Made by a program: the position numbers and the translations under genes | Notes under the pieces: generated by a model | Seen by the model: the letters and a program-made list of their open reading frames with translations, nothing else | The model's database searches: none | What the model was told of the DNA's origin: nothing | DNA from: Candidatus Staskawiczbacteria bacterium | GTDB taxonomy: Bacteria > Patescibacteriota > Minisyncoccia > Minisyncoccales > Staskawiczbacteraceae | Direction: 5' to 3' | Assembly (NCBI GenBank): GCA_023245145.1 | Contig: JAHFKW010000005.1 | Coordinates: forward strand, 1 to 34,920 | Length of the DNA: 34,920 nt | Shown here: in pieces, positions 25,332 through 34,920 of the stretch | How positions within the stretch are numbered: position 1 is the first letter of the stretch | Layout: each line of letters begins with the position of its first letter

Positions 25332-25733
25332 ATGAATATAGGAAATGATGTTAGCTTAAAAAAAGCCGAACCAAGTTTAAAATCATTGCGCTATTTTTAT
25401 TTTGTCAGCGGAGTGGTGGCGACTATTGCCTATCGCATCACCTTTTTACTCAACCCTTTTTGGGCGATGGTAGCTTGGTATGTGGGCACGATTGGTTTTT
25501 CTATTTACTTTGGCCATCGAACTGTGGTGGAAACCAAGCGCGCCCGATTAGTTAAAGAAAATAATTTGGTGGAGGCGGTCAAACAGAGCGATGTGCCGGA
25601 AGATAAAAAGGCATTACTTTTGTATTTGACGGAAACTTCTGCCAGCTCAAAAGTTCGCTTTAATTCGTTATTCATCTTTTTAGCCTCGGTATTTTTTCTT
25701 GTCTTAAATATTGTAATTAGTCTATGGAAATAA
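25332..25733 (+). CDS. Small membrane protein
   Basis: ATG 25332; hydrophobic segments near both ends. Confidence 0.6.
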   Translation: MNIGNDVSLKKAEPSLKSLRYFYFVSGVVATIAYRITFLLNPFWAMVAWYVGTIGFSIYFGHRTVVETKRARLVKENNLVEAVKQSDVPEDKKALLLYLTETSASSKVRFNSLFIFLASVFFLVLNIVISLWK

Positions 25734-26149
25734 AAAGAATCACAGATTTTAATGAGAAAATACTGGCAGATACAAATACGCTAGTGTCTCAGTTAACCCC
25801 CAGAAAATACCAGATGGATGCAGTACATTTTAAAAAAGTATTGAAAAGTAAACAGATACATATATTAGCGGCATACGATGGGGATGTAGTTGTTGGAGTT
25901 GCCACTTTGATTGCTCTTCACCAAATTACAGGGTATAAAGGTTATGTGGAAGATGTGGTGGTTGATGAAAAATATCGCGAACAGGGATTAGCAAAACAGT
26001 TAATGCTGGAAGTTATTACCTTGGCAAAAAAGCTAAACATATTCAGATTAGAATTGAAATCAGAGGTATTCCGAGGTGCTGGAAATAATTTGTATCAGAA
26101 ATTGGGTTTTGAAAAAATAGAAGCAAACGTGTATCAGTTAAAAATATGA
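25724..26149 (+). CDS. GNAT family N-acetyltransferase
   Basis: GYVEDVVVDEKYREQGLAKQLMLEVITLAKKLNIFRLELKS...NLYQKLGFEK. Confidence 0.88.
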   Translation: MEIKRITDFNEKILADTNTLVSQLTPRKYQMDAVHFKKVLKSKQIHILAAYDGDVVVGVATLIALHQITGYKGYVEDVVVDEKYREQGLAKQLMLEVITLAKKLNIFRLELKSEVFRGAGNNLYQKLGFEKIEANVYQLKI

Positions 26150-26820
26150 AAACAGAATCAGACCCATCTGCCGAAAATCGTGAAGGCAAGATTCTTGAAG
26201 AATTTGACTGGGAAGATAAAGAAGGTGCCAAACACCAAGGCGTCATAAGATATGCAGAGAGAAATGAAGCTGATTTTGATGGAGTAGTGGCAATAGACAG
26301 AGACCGTAGTGAATTTAGGTGGAAAGCACACGAAATTACCCCAAAAACAGAAGAGCAGATAGAAGCTGCGAGAAAGAATCTAGAAGAAAGTTTGGATGAG
26401 CCACAAAAACGCGCTTTTATTATTTTAAAAATTGACGACGAGGTGGTAGGTTACACGGAATTTGGCCCAGTACCTGAAGTGGAGGGAACGGTTGGTATTT
26501 TTACCACTTCCGTTTTGCAAATGAATCCGAAGTATAAAAGAAAAAATGAAAAAGGCGAGGAAAGGGGCTATGGTTTTGGAGAAAAACTACGCACCCACGC
26601 TATAAAAGAAGCCAAAGATATTTTTAGGGCCAAGCGTGTTGAAAGCAATGTAGCTAGCTGGAATAAGCCTTCCATTGCTCTTTGGGAGAAGCTTGGTTCA
26701 AAAAGAATTTCAGAAACAGAAAATAAAGACAAGAATGGTGATCCAATTACGGTGCTTGATCCTGCAACTGGCCAAAAAATAAAATCAACTACCATTAGAT
26801 TTAGACATTTGGATGAATAG
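26146..26820 (+). CDS. GNAT-fold acetyltransferase-like protein
   Basis: YGFGEKLRTHAIKEAKDIFRAKRVESNVASWNKPSIALWEKLGS. Confidence 0.65.
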   Translation: MKTESDPSAENREGKILEEFDWEDKEGAKHQGVIRYAERNEADFDGVVAIDRDRSEFRWKAHEITPKTEEQIEAARKNLEESLDEPQKRAFIILKIDDEVVGYTEFGPVPEVEGTVGIFTTSVLQMNPKYKRKNEKGEERGYGFGEKLRTHAIKEAKDIFRAKRVESNVASWNKPSIALWEKLGSKRISETENKDKNGDPITVLDPATGQKIKSTTIRFRHLDE

Positions 26821-26865
26821 AAATAACGGCCCACCATATAGGGAGTAATTATGGTATAATGAAAT

Positions 26866-27471
26866 ATGTCTAAATTTCAAAAAGGCCATGCCCATTATCC
26901 TAGAAGTGAGGCGGGGAAACTGGCGATGAGAGAAAAGATGAGTGGTGATAAAAATCCAGCCAAGAGGCCTGAAGTAAGGAAAAAAATCAGTGAAAAAAGA
27001 AAGGGAAATAATGGACGATTAGGCATACCTCATTCAGAGGAAACTAAGAGAAAGATGAGCGCAGCTCATAAGGGAAAAAAGAAGGAATGGGCAGGAAAGT
27101 TTATAACAGAAGAAGGAAGAAAAAGAATAAGTGAATCCAAGATGGGTTCAAAAAATAGCAATTGGAAGGGTGGCATTACGTCCCTAGATTTCCAGATTAG
27201 AAATTCCGCTCGGTATCGCCACTGGAGGTGGAATATATTCAAAAGAGATAATTTTACATGCCAAGAATGTGGATCTAGGAGCAGGCCCGGTAAGGCCGTA
27301 TACCTAGAAGGTCACCATACTCCAAAATCTTTCTCAAAAATAGTGCAAGAATATAGTATAAAAACTTTAGAGCACGCATTCTTCTGTAAAGAATTGTGGG
27401 ACATTAACAATGGCAAAACTCTATGCAATCAGTGTCATAGTTTAACAAAATATGGAAGACCCAATAATTAA
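26866..27471 (+). CDS. NUMOD3/HNH homing-type endonuclease
   Basis: Repeated NUMOD3-like HSEETKRKMSAAHKGKK; HNH core WNIFKRDNFTCQECG...LEGHHTPKSF...LCNQCH. Confidence 0.85.
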   Translation: MSKFQKGHAHYPRSEAGKLAMREKMSGDKNPAKRPEVRKKISEKRKGNNGRLGIPHSEETKRKMSAAHKGKKKEWAGKFITEEGRKRISESKMGSKNSNWKGGITSLDFQIRNSARYRHWRWNIFKRDNFTCQECGSRSRPGKAVYLEGHHTPKSFSKIVQEYSIKTLEHAFFCKELWDINNGKTLCNQCHSLTKYGRPNN

Positions 27472-28249
27472 ATATAAAAAAGCTGCTAATGAAGCACGCA
27501 AGAGAGTCTTGAAAATGATACATCTGGGCGGAACTTCCCATATTGGATCTAATTTCTCTGCGATTGATGTTATGACTGTGTTGTTTTCCAAACTTAATAT
27601 TGATAAAGATTTAAAGGCGGACAGAGACCGATTTGTATTATCAAAGGGCTGGGTGGCTTCGGCCTTGTATTACTTTCTGTCAGAAAAGGGGATTATTCCT
27701 AAAGAAGATTTAGAGAAGTTTGGAAAAGAAGGTTCAAAATATATTGGGCTTTCAGAGCCTGAAGTTCGTGGCGTAGAAGTGGCCGGTGGGGCGATGGGTC
27801 ATGGACTGCCGATTGCCGTGGGCATGGCTATTGCGGCACAGAGGGGAGGTGAAAAGTGGCACACATATGTGTTAATGTCTGATGGCGAGTTGGATTGCGG
27901 CACAACCTGGGAATCGGCGCTTTTGGCCGCCCAGCAAAGATTAAATAATTTGACGGTGATTGTGGATTATAATGGTTTTCAAGCCATGGGCACCAAAAAA
28001 GAAGTGTTGGACATGGAGCCATTGGCCGATAAGTGGCGAGCATTTAATTGGGAAGTGGTAGAAATTGATGGACATGATTATGAGCAAATTTCAAATGCTT
28101 TGAATAAAAAACATAATAAACCCTTAATCATTATTGCTAAAACCACTAAAGGAAAAGGCGTAAGTTTTTTTGAAGGAAAATTAGAATGGCATTACAAGAC
28201 GATTGATGAGCAAAATTATAAAGCCGCCTTGGCGGAGCTAAATAAATGA
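27452..28249 (+). CDS. Transketolase N-terminal (TPP-binding) subunit
   Basis: HLGGTSHIGSNFSAIDVMTVLF, GGAMGHGLPIAVGMAIAAQ, MSDGELDCGTTWESALLA. Confidence 0.9.
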   Translation: MEDPIIKYKKAANEARKRVLKMIHLGGTSHIGSNFSAIDVMTVLFSKLNIDKDLKADRDRFVLSKGWVASALYYFLSEKGIIPKEDLEKFGKEGSKYIGLSEPEVRGVEVAGGAMGHGLPIAVGMAIAAQRGGEKWHTYVLMSDGELDCGTTWESALLAAQQRLNNLTVIVDYNGFQAMGTKKEVLDMEPLADKWRAFNWEVVEIDGHDYEQISNALNKKHNKPLIIIAKTTKGKGVSFFEGKLEWHYKTIDEQNYKAALAELNK

Positions 28250-28806
28250 AAGACGAACAAACATCAATTCCGGGATTTACCAATGGCTTGCCCGGCGAAG
28301 TGCAAAAAGAAAAAACAGCGCGAAACGCTCGCGGAGTTTTTATGGAAACGCTGGAAGAGTTGGTAAAAAACGACCCCAAAATTATTTTAATTGTAGGGGA
28401 TGTGGGGTTTTCTTACATGGCGGAATTTCAAAAAAAATATCCTAATCAATACCTTAACACGGGTGTGATGGAGCAAACGTTCATGGGCGTGGCGGCGGGA
28501 TTGGCACAATCAGGCTGGAAACCATATGTGTACAGCATGGTGCCATTTGTGATGATGCGAAATTATGAACAACTAAGAAACGATGTCTGTTATGCTAACG
28601 CCAACGTAAAATTAATCGGGGCGGTGGGCAATGTGCATTATCGCTTCCAAGGTATGAGCCATAATTTGCTAGGTAAGGAAAACGAAGAAGATTTACTCAA
28701 AAATTTGCCAAATATTAAGCGATTTTATCCAGCCAGCCCAGACGAAGTCCGCCAAATAGTTTTGGATACGTATCAGCAACCCGGCCCGGTGTTTGTTAGG
28801 TTGTAA
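28246..28806 (+). CDS. Transketolase C-terminal subunit, pyrimidine-binding domain only (186 aa)
   Basis: LNTGVMEQTFMGVAAGLAQSGWKPYVYSMVPFVMMRNYEQLRNDVCY; ends at PVFVRL. Confidence 0.87.
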   Translation: MKDEQTSIPGFTNGLPGEVQKEKTARNARGVFMETLEELVKNDPKIILIVGDVGFSYMAEFQKKYPNQYLNTGVMEQTFMGVAAGLAQSGWKPYVYSMVPFVMMRNYEQLRNDVCYANANVKLIGAVGNVHYRFQGMSHNLLGKENEEDLLKNLPNIKRFYPASPDEVRQIVLDTYQQPGPVFVRL

Positions 28807-28847
28807 TTGGTGGGTTTTTTTCTTACCCCAAATTGGTAGTATAAAAT

Positions 28848-28865
28848 ACGAAGCTTCGTTTTTTG
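28848..28865 (+). terminator. Intrinsic terminator
   Basis: ACGAAGCTTCGT palindrome followed by TTTTT. Confidence 0.55.
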
Positions 28866-28914
28866 TCATACCGGTGGATTTGAAGTTTTAAAAGATAAGG
28901 AGTAGTGTTGGGGT

Positions 28915-30759
28915 ATGTGCGGAATTGTCGGTTACATCGGCAAACAGGAAGCTCTGCCTATTTTAATGAATGGGCTGAAGGCTTTGGAATATCGCGGATA
29001 TGATTCGGCTGGAGTTTTATTACTTAATGATGGGCAAATATATGTTCAAAAAGCCGTCGGCCAAGTCGCCAATTTAGAAACCGCTCTGCATGATTTAAGA
29101 TTCATGCCTCATGATTCTCACCTGGGTATCGCCCACACTCGCTGGGCCACGCATGGCGCGCCAACAGAAATCAATTCTCATCCGCATAAGGACTGCACGG
29201 GGCGGATTTTTTTAGTGCATAATGGAATTATAGAAAATTACAAAGAACTAAAAGAATATTTAATCAAAAAGGGTCACCTTTTTTCATCAGAAACTGACAC
29301 TGAAGTTGCCGCTCATTTAATTGAAGACTTTTTAAAAAATGAGCCCGATTTTAAGACCGCTTTTTTTAGCGCCCTAAAAATGATAAAAGGTGCTTATGCA
29401 TTAGTCGTAGCCGATGCCCATCCGCCAGCCGGCGGACTAAAAACCTTATACGCGGCCAAATTACAAAGCCCGTTGGTGATTGGCATTGGCAAAGATGAAA
29501 ACTTTTTAGCATCAGACCCGAGCGCCTTAATCGGTCACACCAGAGAAGTAATTTATTTAAAAGATAACGAAGTGGCACAAATTTCGCAAAACCTTATCGT
29601 CATCGAAAATGTAAATAACCAGCCGACCGATACCAAAGTTATCACATTAGAATGGAATTTGGAACAATCGCAAAAAGGAAATTTTCCGCACTTTATGTTA
29701 AAAGAAATTTTTGAGGGTCCAGATGCGGTGCGCTCCGCATTTTCAGGCAGATTAAAACCATTCGACACGGCTCAGGGTGAAATAAAATTAGGCGGACTTG
29801 AGCAAGTCAAAGAAAAACTACAACAAACCAAACGCCTGATTATTTCCGCTTGTGGAACATCATATTACGCTGCCATGGTGGCTGAATATCTGTTTGAAGA
29901 AATTGCCGGTATTCCCACCGAAGTGCACTTTGCCTCGGAATTTAGGTATCGGAAAGAACCGTTTGATGCCAATACTACGTTTTTATGTATTTCTCAATCC
30001 GGAGAAACTGCCGACACTCTGGGCGCATTGCGAAAAGCCAAAGAGCACGGATTGTTAACGCTTGGTATTGTAAACACCGTGGGCTCAACTATTGCGCGTG
30101 AAACAGATGCTGGAATTTATAATCACGCCGGACCGGAAATTGGAGTGGCAACCACCAAGGCATTTTTATCTCAAATTACGATTTTGGTTTTAATGGCAGA
30201 GTATTTGTCAAAAGAAAGGTATCCAGAATTGTTGAAAGAGCTTCATTACATCCCTGAAAAAATCGCTAGCATTTTAGCCCAAGCCGAAACAATAAAAGCA
30301 CTGGCCGAAAAGTATTCTCAATACAAAAATTTTATTTTCCTGGGACGAAGATACAATTATCCCACCGCGCTGGAGGGTGCACTAAAATTAAAAGAAATTT
30401 CTTATTTGCATGCCGAAGGTTACGGAGCGGGGGAGCTAAAGCACGGGCCGATTGCCATGATTAGCCAGCAGTTTCCGACTATTGCTTTGGTGCCGAAAAA
30501 TAGTGTTTCCGAAAAAATGTATTCCAATTTGGAAGAGATTAAAGCTCGCAGTGGTCCGATTTTAGCCATTGCCACCGAAGGCGACGATAAAATTTCAAAT
30601 ATAGCTAACGATGTTTTGTTTATACCTAAAACCATAGAAATGCTTGAGCCGTTGCTCACGGTGATTCCGCTCCAGCTTTTTGCTTATTATCTTGCAGTAA
30701 AGTTGGGAAACAATGTGGATAAACCACGCAACTTGGCCAAATCGGTGACGGTGGAATAA
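28915..30759 (+). CDS. glmS: Glutamine-fructose-6-phosphate aminotransferase (isomerizing)
   Basis: MCGIVGYIGKQEA, HTRWATHGAPTEINSHPH, CGTSYYAAMVAEY, SQSGETADTL, C-terminal DKPRNLAKSVTVE. Confidence 0.97.
   Translation: MCGIVGYIGKQEALPILMNGLKALEYRGYDSAGVLLLNDGQIYVQKAVGQVANLETALHDLRFMPHDSHLGIAHTRWATHGAPTEINSHPHKDCTGRIFLVHNGIIENYKELKEYLIKKGHLFSSETDTEVAAHLIEDFLKNEPDFKTAFFSALKMIKGAYALVVADAHPPAGGLKTLYAAKLQSPLVIGIGKDENFLASDPSALIGHTREVIYLKDNEVAQISQNLIVIENVNNQPTDTKVITLEWNLEQSQKGNFPHFMLKEIFEGPDAVRSAFSGRLKPFDTAQGEIKLGGLEQVKEKLQQTKRLIISACGTSYYAAMVAEYLFEEIAGIPTEVHFASEFRYRKEPFDANTTFLCISQSGETADTLGALRKAKEHGLLTLGIVNTVGSTIARETDAGIYNHAGPEIGVATTKAFLSQITILVLMAEYLSKERYPELLKELHYIPEKIASILAQAETIKALAEKYSQYKNFIFLGRRYNYPTALEGALKLKEISYLHAEGYGAGELKHGPIAMISQQFPTIALVPKNSVSEKMYSNLEEIKARSGPILAIATEGDDKISNIANDVLFIPKTIEMLEPLLTVIPLQLFAYYLAVKLGNNVDKPRNLAKSVTVE
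29421..29436. repeat. TCCGCCAGCCGGCGGA palindrome within glmS
   Basis: TCCGCC-AGCC-GGCGGA; encodes PPAGG, as in rsmE. Confidence 0.7.
29758..29777. repeat. CCATTCGACACGGCTCAGGG repeat within glmS
   Basis: Encodes PFDTAQG; same family as copies in rnpB and after tRNA-fMet. Confidence 0.7.
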
Positions 30760-30785
30760 TCAAGATAACATGGTATTATTATTTC

Positions 30786-31628
30786 ATGCTACCAGATAAA
30801 TACAGTGCCGTTTGGATTTCTCACTCTTCTATGGGCGACTTTTTAAAGTGCCCCAGAGCTTATTTTTTACATAATGTGTATAGAAATCCTGCCGGCCGGA
30901 AAATTAATTTAGTTAATCCACACTTGTCGCTGGGAATTGCCGTGCATGAAACATTAGAGGGGCTTTTGAATTTTAAGGCCGAGGATCGCTTTAAAAAATC
31001 GCTGATGCAAACGTTTGAGGCAAATTGGCAGAAGGTGTCCGGAAAAATTGGCGGGTTTAAAAGTGAAGCCGAGGAAGCGGATTACAAAGCCCGGGCTAAA
31101 AATATGATTGAACGGGTGGACACGCACCGGGGGTTTTTGGAAAAACTAGCAGTCAAGTTGCCCGAGCATGCCAACAACATGCCACCGAATTTTTATTTGT
31201 CAGAAGAGGATAACATTATTTTATCCGGCAAAATTGATTGGCTAGAATATGTGCCTGAAAACGACAGTGTGCGAGTGATAGATTTTAAAACGGGTAAAAA
31301 CGATGAAAGTAAAGAGTCATTGCAGTTGCCTATTTACGCATTATTACTGAATGCTTTACAAAAGCGCAAGGTTTCGGGCGCGGCGTATTGGTATATTGAT
31401 AGAAACGACGAGCCGACCGAAATGCCGTTGCCCGATCTTGCCGAATCAAAAAAACGGGTTTTGGAAGTGGCGCTAAAAGTGAAAGCGGCTCGTGAAGGGA
31501 ATAAATTCTTTTGTCCCTATGGCTCGCAGGGCTGTTTTGCTTGTAAACCATTTGAAAAGATTGTAAGAGGCGAGGCGGAGTTGGTGAAGGTGGATGAATC
31601 CAGAAAAACGGAGATTTATATTGTATGA
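30786..31628 (+). CDS. PD-(D/E)XK (RecB/Cas4-like) nuclease family protein
   Basis: ISHSSMGDFLKCPRAYFLHNVY, LSLGIAVHETLEGLL, LSGKIDWLEY...VRVIDFKTGK, LQLPIYALLL, Cys near C-terminus. Confidence 0.85.
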   Translation: MLPDKYSAVWISHSSMGDFLKCPRAYFLHNVYRNPAGRKINLVNPHLSLGIAVHETLEGLLNFKAEDRFKKSLMQTFEANWQKVSGKIGGFKSEAEEADYKARAKNMIERVDTHRGFLEKLAVKLPEHANNMPPNFYLSEEDNIILSGKIDWLEYVPENDSVRVIDFKTGKNDESKESLQLPIYALLLNALQKRKVSGAAYWYIDRNDEPTEMPLPDLAESKKRVLEVALKVKAAREGNKFFCPYGSQGCFACKPFEKIVRGEAELVKVDESRKTEIYIV

Positions 31629-32908
31629 AACAACGTGAGGCATTATCTATTTTAAAACTGGGATACAATGTATTCCTTACTGGTCCGCCTGGAAGCGGCA
31701 AAACTTTTTTGTTAAACGAATATATCTCTGAATTGCGTAAAAAGGGAAAGAAGGTGGCGGTGACGGCTTCCACTGGCATTGCGGCTACGCACATGGGCGG
31801 AACGACGATTCATTCTTGGAGTGGTCTTGGTATTAAGGACAGTATTTCTGATCTTGAAATACGACATTTGTTAAAAAAACCGTATTTGCGAAAAAATATC
31901 CGCGGGGCGGATGTGTTAATTGTTGATGAAATTTCCATGTTAAAACCCGGCCAGTTTGAAGCCGTGGACAGAATCTGCCAGTATTTTAAAGCCAGTTTTG
32001 AGCCGTTTGGTGGGATGCAGGTGATTTGTAGTGGCGATTTTTTTCAGCTACCGCCCATTCAAAAGTATGGTGAGGAATTGGCTTTTGTGGTGGAAAGTTC
32101 CAGCTGGAAAAACATGGATATGAAAGTCTGTTATTTAACCGAGCAATTTAGGCAAAAAGATGCCAAGTTGTCAGAATTGCTGGCGCATATTCGTGAAAAT
32201 AATCCCGAAGAAGGAAAAAATATGTTAATGGCTAATGTGAAAAATAAAACGGCGCAAAAAGATGTTACTAAATTGTACACGCACAATGTGGATGTGGATC
32301 AGATTAATAATGCGGAGTTGGCCAAAATTCCGGCCAAAGAATGGAATTTTTACATGACGCATTCGGGAAAAAAAGAAGTAGTGGAAAGTTTAAAAAGAAG
32401 TTGCTTGGCGCCCGAAAATTTGGCGCTCAAAGTTGGGGCCAAAGTCATGTTTGTGAAAAATAATTTTGATGAAGGCTATGTGAATGGCACGCAGGGGACA
32501 GTGATGGAATTTGACGTTATGGGTATGCCGATTATTAAAACCACCGGCGGTCAGAAAATTACCGCTGCCATGGCGGCTTGGAATATTGCCGATGAAGACC
32601 CTTCGAATCCCTCAGGGCAGGCCAGCGCGTTGGCCGAAATTAAGCAATTACCACTGCGCTTGGCGTGGGCCATTACGGTTCATAAAAGTCAGGGTATGAA
32701 TTTGGATTCGGCTCAAATTGATTTGTCAAAATGTTTTGTGGAAGGCATGGGTTACGTGGCGATTTCCAGATTAAGTTCGCTTAAGGGCCTGCACCTACTT
32801 GGCATCAACGACATGGCCTTTCGCGTACACGAAAAAGCACTGGAAGTGGATGAAGATTTTAGGAGACATTCGCAAGAAAACCAAAAAATAGCGTATAATG
32901 AATTGTAA
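31625..32908 (+). CDS. PIF1-like SF1B helicase
   Basis: NVFLTGPPGSGKTFLLNEYI, VTASTGIAATHMGGTTIHSWSGLG, LIVDEISML, C-terminal LRLAWAITVHKSQGMNLDSAQIDL, YVAISRLSSLKGLHL. Confidence 0.92.
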   Translation: MKQREALSILKLGYNVFLTGPPGSGKTFLLNEYISELRKKGKKVAVTASTGIAATHMGGTTIHSWSGLGIKDSISDLEIRHLLKKPYLRKNIRGADVLIVDEISMLKPGQFEAVDRICQYFKASFEPFGGMQVICSGDFFQLPPIQKYGEELAFVVESSSWKNMDMKVCYLTEQFRQKDAKLSELLAHIRENNPEEGKNMLMANVKNKTAQKDVTKLYTHNVDVDQINNAELAKIPAKEWNFYMTHSGKKEVVESLKRSCLAPENLALKVGAKVMFVKNNFDEGYVNGTQGTVMEFDVMGMPIIKTTGGQKITAAMAAWNIADEDPSNPSGQASALAEIKQLPLRLAWAITVHKSQGMNLDSAQIDLSKCFVEGMGYVAISRLSSLKGLHLLGINDMAFRVHEKALEVDEDFRRHSQENQKIAYNEL

Positions 32909-32913
32909 TTGTA

Positions 32914-34713
32914 ATGAGTAAAACAATATACCCAAAAGTTACATTTATTGACATTTCCAAAGCGTTTTGGAATGGAGTGAGACCACAAAAAAAGTGGCTA
33001 TTTTTAATTGCTTTCTGTCTGGTGATACAAAATGTAATTATAATTATTGCCCCACTTTTTTATAAACATTTTTTTGACGTTATAATGGCTGGAGGCGATG
33101 TGTCAGTGGTAGCACAAAATCTTTTAAAAGTTATTACTTATATTGCCGTCTTGCATTGTGCACTTTGGATATTTAACCGCGTTCCTGAATTTGCCAACAA
33201 CACCTATGTACCTCTAGCAATGGCAAATTTAAAACAACAGTCTTATGACTACCTTATTGAGCATGCATACGATTTTTTTGCCAATAACTTTGTGGGGTCG
33301 TTGGTTCAGCGAGTTAACCGTTTCAGTCGAGCCTTTGAGCGTCTTTCTGATAATTTATTGTGGAATTTATTACCATTAATAGTTAGGGTTTGTGGCGTTT
33401 TGTTGGTGTTATTCTTTATCAATAAATGGATTGATTTAGTTGTTTTGTCTTGGATTCTTATTTTCCTTTTTTGTAATATTGTGTTTTCACGTTGGAAGTT
33501 AAAATATGATATTCAGGGAGCAGTGCTAGATTCAAAATCTACTGGATATCTTGCCGACACGCTCACCAATCAAAATAATGTGACACTTTTTAATGGTGTA
33601 CTTCGGGAGAAAAAGGGGTATAAAAATGTGACGGACGAGCAGGCTTTTTTACAACGTTTTAGGTGGAATTTAGGGGCGACCATTAATGCTGTGCAAAGTG
33701 CTCTGGCTTTTAGTATTGAATTTTTACTATTTTACTTTGCCATTGGGTACTGGAGTGTTGGCCTCGTCACAGTGGGCGTGTTTGTGCTTTTACAGTCATA
33801 TGCCGGAAATCTAATTGATCAATTATGGGGTTTTAACAGAATCATGCGTGATATGTATGAAGCCTACGCCGATGCCAAAGAAATGGTGGAAATTTTAAAA
33901 TTGCCACATGATATAAAAGATGTGCCCGAGGCAAAAGAGTTGAAGGTGGATGGAGGTGAAATTGAATTTAAAAACCTGCAATTTAATTTTAATGAAACGC
34001 GGGCGGTGTTAAAAAAGATAAATGTGGTGATTAAATCTGGCGAAAAAGTCGCTTTAATTGGGCCATCGGGCGCGGGGAAAACCACGTTTGTCAGATTATT
34101 ACTCCGGCTTTATTCTTCGACAGCCGGCCAGATTTTAATTGACGGCCAAGATATTTCCAAAATTACTCAAGGAAGTTTGCGTAAAAATATTTCGCTGGTG
34201 CCTCAAGATCCCATTTTGTTTCACCGTACCTTGGCCGATAATATTGCCTATGGTAAACCGAATGCCTCGCGTAAAGAAATTGAAAAAGCGTCCAAGCTGG
34301 CTCACTGCGATGAGTTCATAAAAAATTTGCCACAAGGTCTGGAAACTTTGGTGGGTGAACGGGGAATTAAATTGTCGGGCGGAGAGCGTCAGCGAGTCGC
34401 TATCGCACGAGCCATTTTAAAAAATGCACCGATTTTAATTTTGGATGAAGCGACGAGCAGTTTAGATTCACATTCTGAAATGCTTATCCAGGATGCTCTT
34501 ATCACATTAATGGAAGGCAAAACAACCATTGTGATTGCACATCGACTTAGCACCATTCAAAAAATGGATAGGATTATTGTGGTGGACAACGGCAAAGTGT
34601 TGGAAGAGGGCAGTCACACAGAGCTTCTCCAAAATGAAAATAGTTTGTACAAAAAACTTTGGACCCTTCAAGCCGGCGGATTTTTGACTGAAGACGAGGT
34701 TGAAGAAGAGTAG
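32914..34713 (+). CDS. ABC transporter, fused permease/ATP-binding protein
   Basis: TM domain followed by ALIGPSGAGKTTFVRLLLRLY, ISLVPQDPILF, IKLSGGERQRVAIARAILKNAPILILDEATSSLD. Confidence 0.95.
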   Translation: MSKTIYPKVTFIDISKAFWNGVRPQKKWLFLIAFCLVIQNVIIIIAPLFYKHFFDVIMAGGDVSVVAQNLLKVITYIAVLHCALWIFNRVPEFANNTYVPLAMANLKQQSYDYLIEHAYDFFANNFVGSLVQRVNRFSRAFERLSDNLLWNLLPLIVRVCGVLLVLFFINKWIDLVVLSWILIFLFCNIVFSRWKLKYDIQGAVLDSKSTGYLADTLTNQNNVTLFNGVLREKKGYKNVTDEQAFLQRFRWNLGATINAVQSALAFSIEFLLFYFAIGYWSVGLVTVGVFVLLQSYAGNLIDQLWGFNRIMRDMYEAYADAKEMVEILKLPHDIKDVPEAKELKVDGGEIEFKNLQFNFNETRAVLKKINVVIKSGEKVALIGPSGAGKTTFVRLLLRLYSSTAGQILIDGQDISKITQGSLRKNISLVPQDPILFHRTLADNIAYGKPNASRKEIEKASKLAHCDEFIKNLPQGLETLVGERGIKLSGGERQRVAIARAILKNAPILILDEATSSLDSHSEMLIQDALITLMEGKTTIVIAHRLSTIQKMDRIIVVDNGKVLEEGSHTELLQNENSLYKKLWTLQAGGFLTEDEVEEE

Positions 34714-34740
34714 TTTTTGTGGTAAAATAGAGTATAAAGC

Positions 34741-34920
34741 ATGATAGTTGAGCCCCTCATTTTTTCAGCGCTGACGTTTGTTTCCACCTTTTTGGGCGGG
34801 CTTTTTGCGATTAAATTTAAAGATAAACTGCATTTTATTATGTCGTTTGCGGCCGGCGTTTTGCTGGGCATTGTGGCCTTTGATATTTTTCCGGAAATTA
34901 TTGAAATGATTAATGAAAAT
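34741..34920 (+). CDS. ZIP-like metal transporter, N-terminal part (truncated by window end)
   Basis: FVSTFLGGLFAIKFKDKLHFIMSFAAGVLLGIVAFDIFPEIIEM, open to window end. Confidence 0.65.
   Translation, partial: MIVEPLIFSALTFVSTFLGGLFAIKFKDKLHFIMSFAAGVLLGIVAFDIFPEIIEMINEN

Noticed and set aside
29722-29739. ATGCGG-TGCGCT-CCGCAT inverted repeat in glmS
   Set aside because: Short arms, and the encoded DAVRSA aligns with normal GlmS sequence, so it is probably not an insertion.

Overview
AT-rich window with almost all genes on the + strand. Gene content and style (T4SS-type coupling ATPase with a C-terminal CxxC zinc motif, very short or split metabolic enzymes, overlapping gene pairs) suggest a Patescibacteria/CPR genome; that taxonomic call is inference. 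The main find is a diversity-generating retroelement (DGR) at about 2935-5235. It consists of a target gene (3028-3807) with a 113-bp variable repeat (VR, 3654-3766), a 113-bp template repeat (TR, 4041-4153), and a reverse transcriptase with DGR-type motifs (LPLGNITSQ, YCDD). VR and TR align without gaps and differ at 11 positions. All 11 are adenines in TR (6 A->G, 5 A->T), and all fall at codon positions 1 or 2. The RT start is broken by a G10 tract; removing one G restores an ATG-initiated full-length RT, so it is either phase-variable or an assembly error. Other notable items: a group I intron in an initiator tRNA-fMet, with a near-copy of the tRNA T-arm inside the intron; a protein combining a GHKL/MORC-like ATPase, a sigma-r4-like HTH and DnaA domain IV, next to a Fic gene; GC-rich palindromes and TTCGAC...GCTCAGG repeats inserted into rsmE, glmS, the FAD oxidoreductase, the cofE-like gene and rnpB; a four-helix-bundle gene flanked by inverted CATGAAACAT-type repeats; truncated PGK and split transketolase; and a free-standing NUMOD3/HNH homing-type nuclease.
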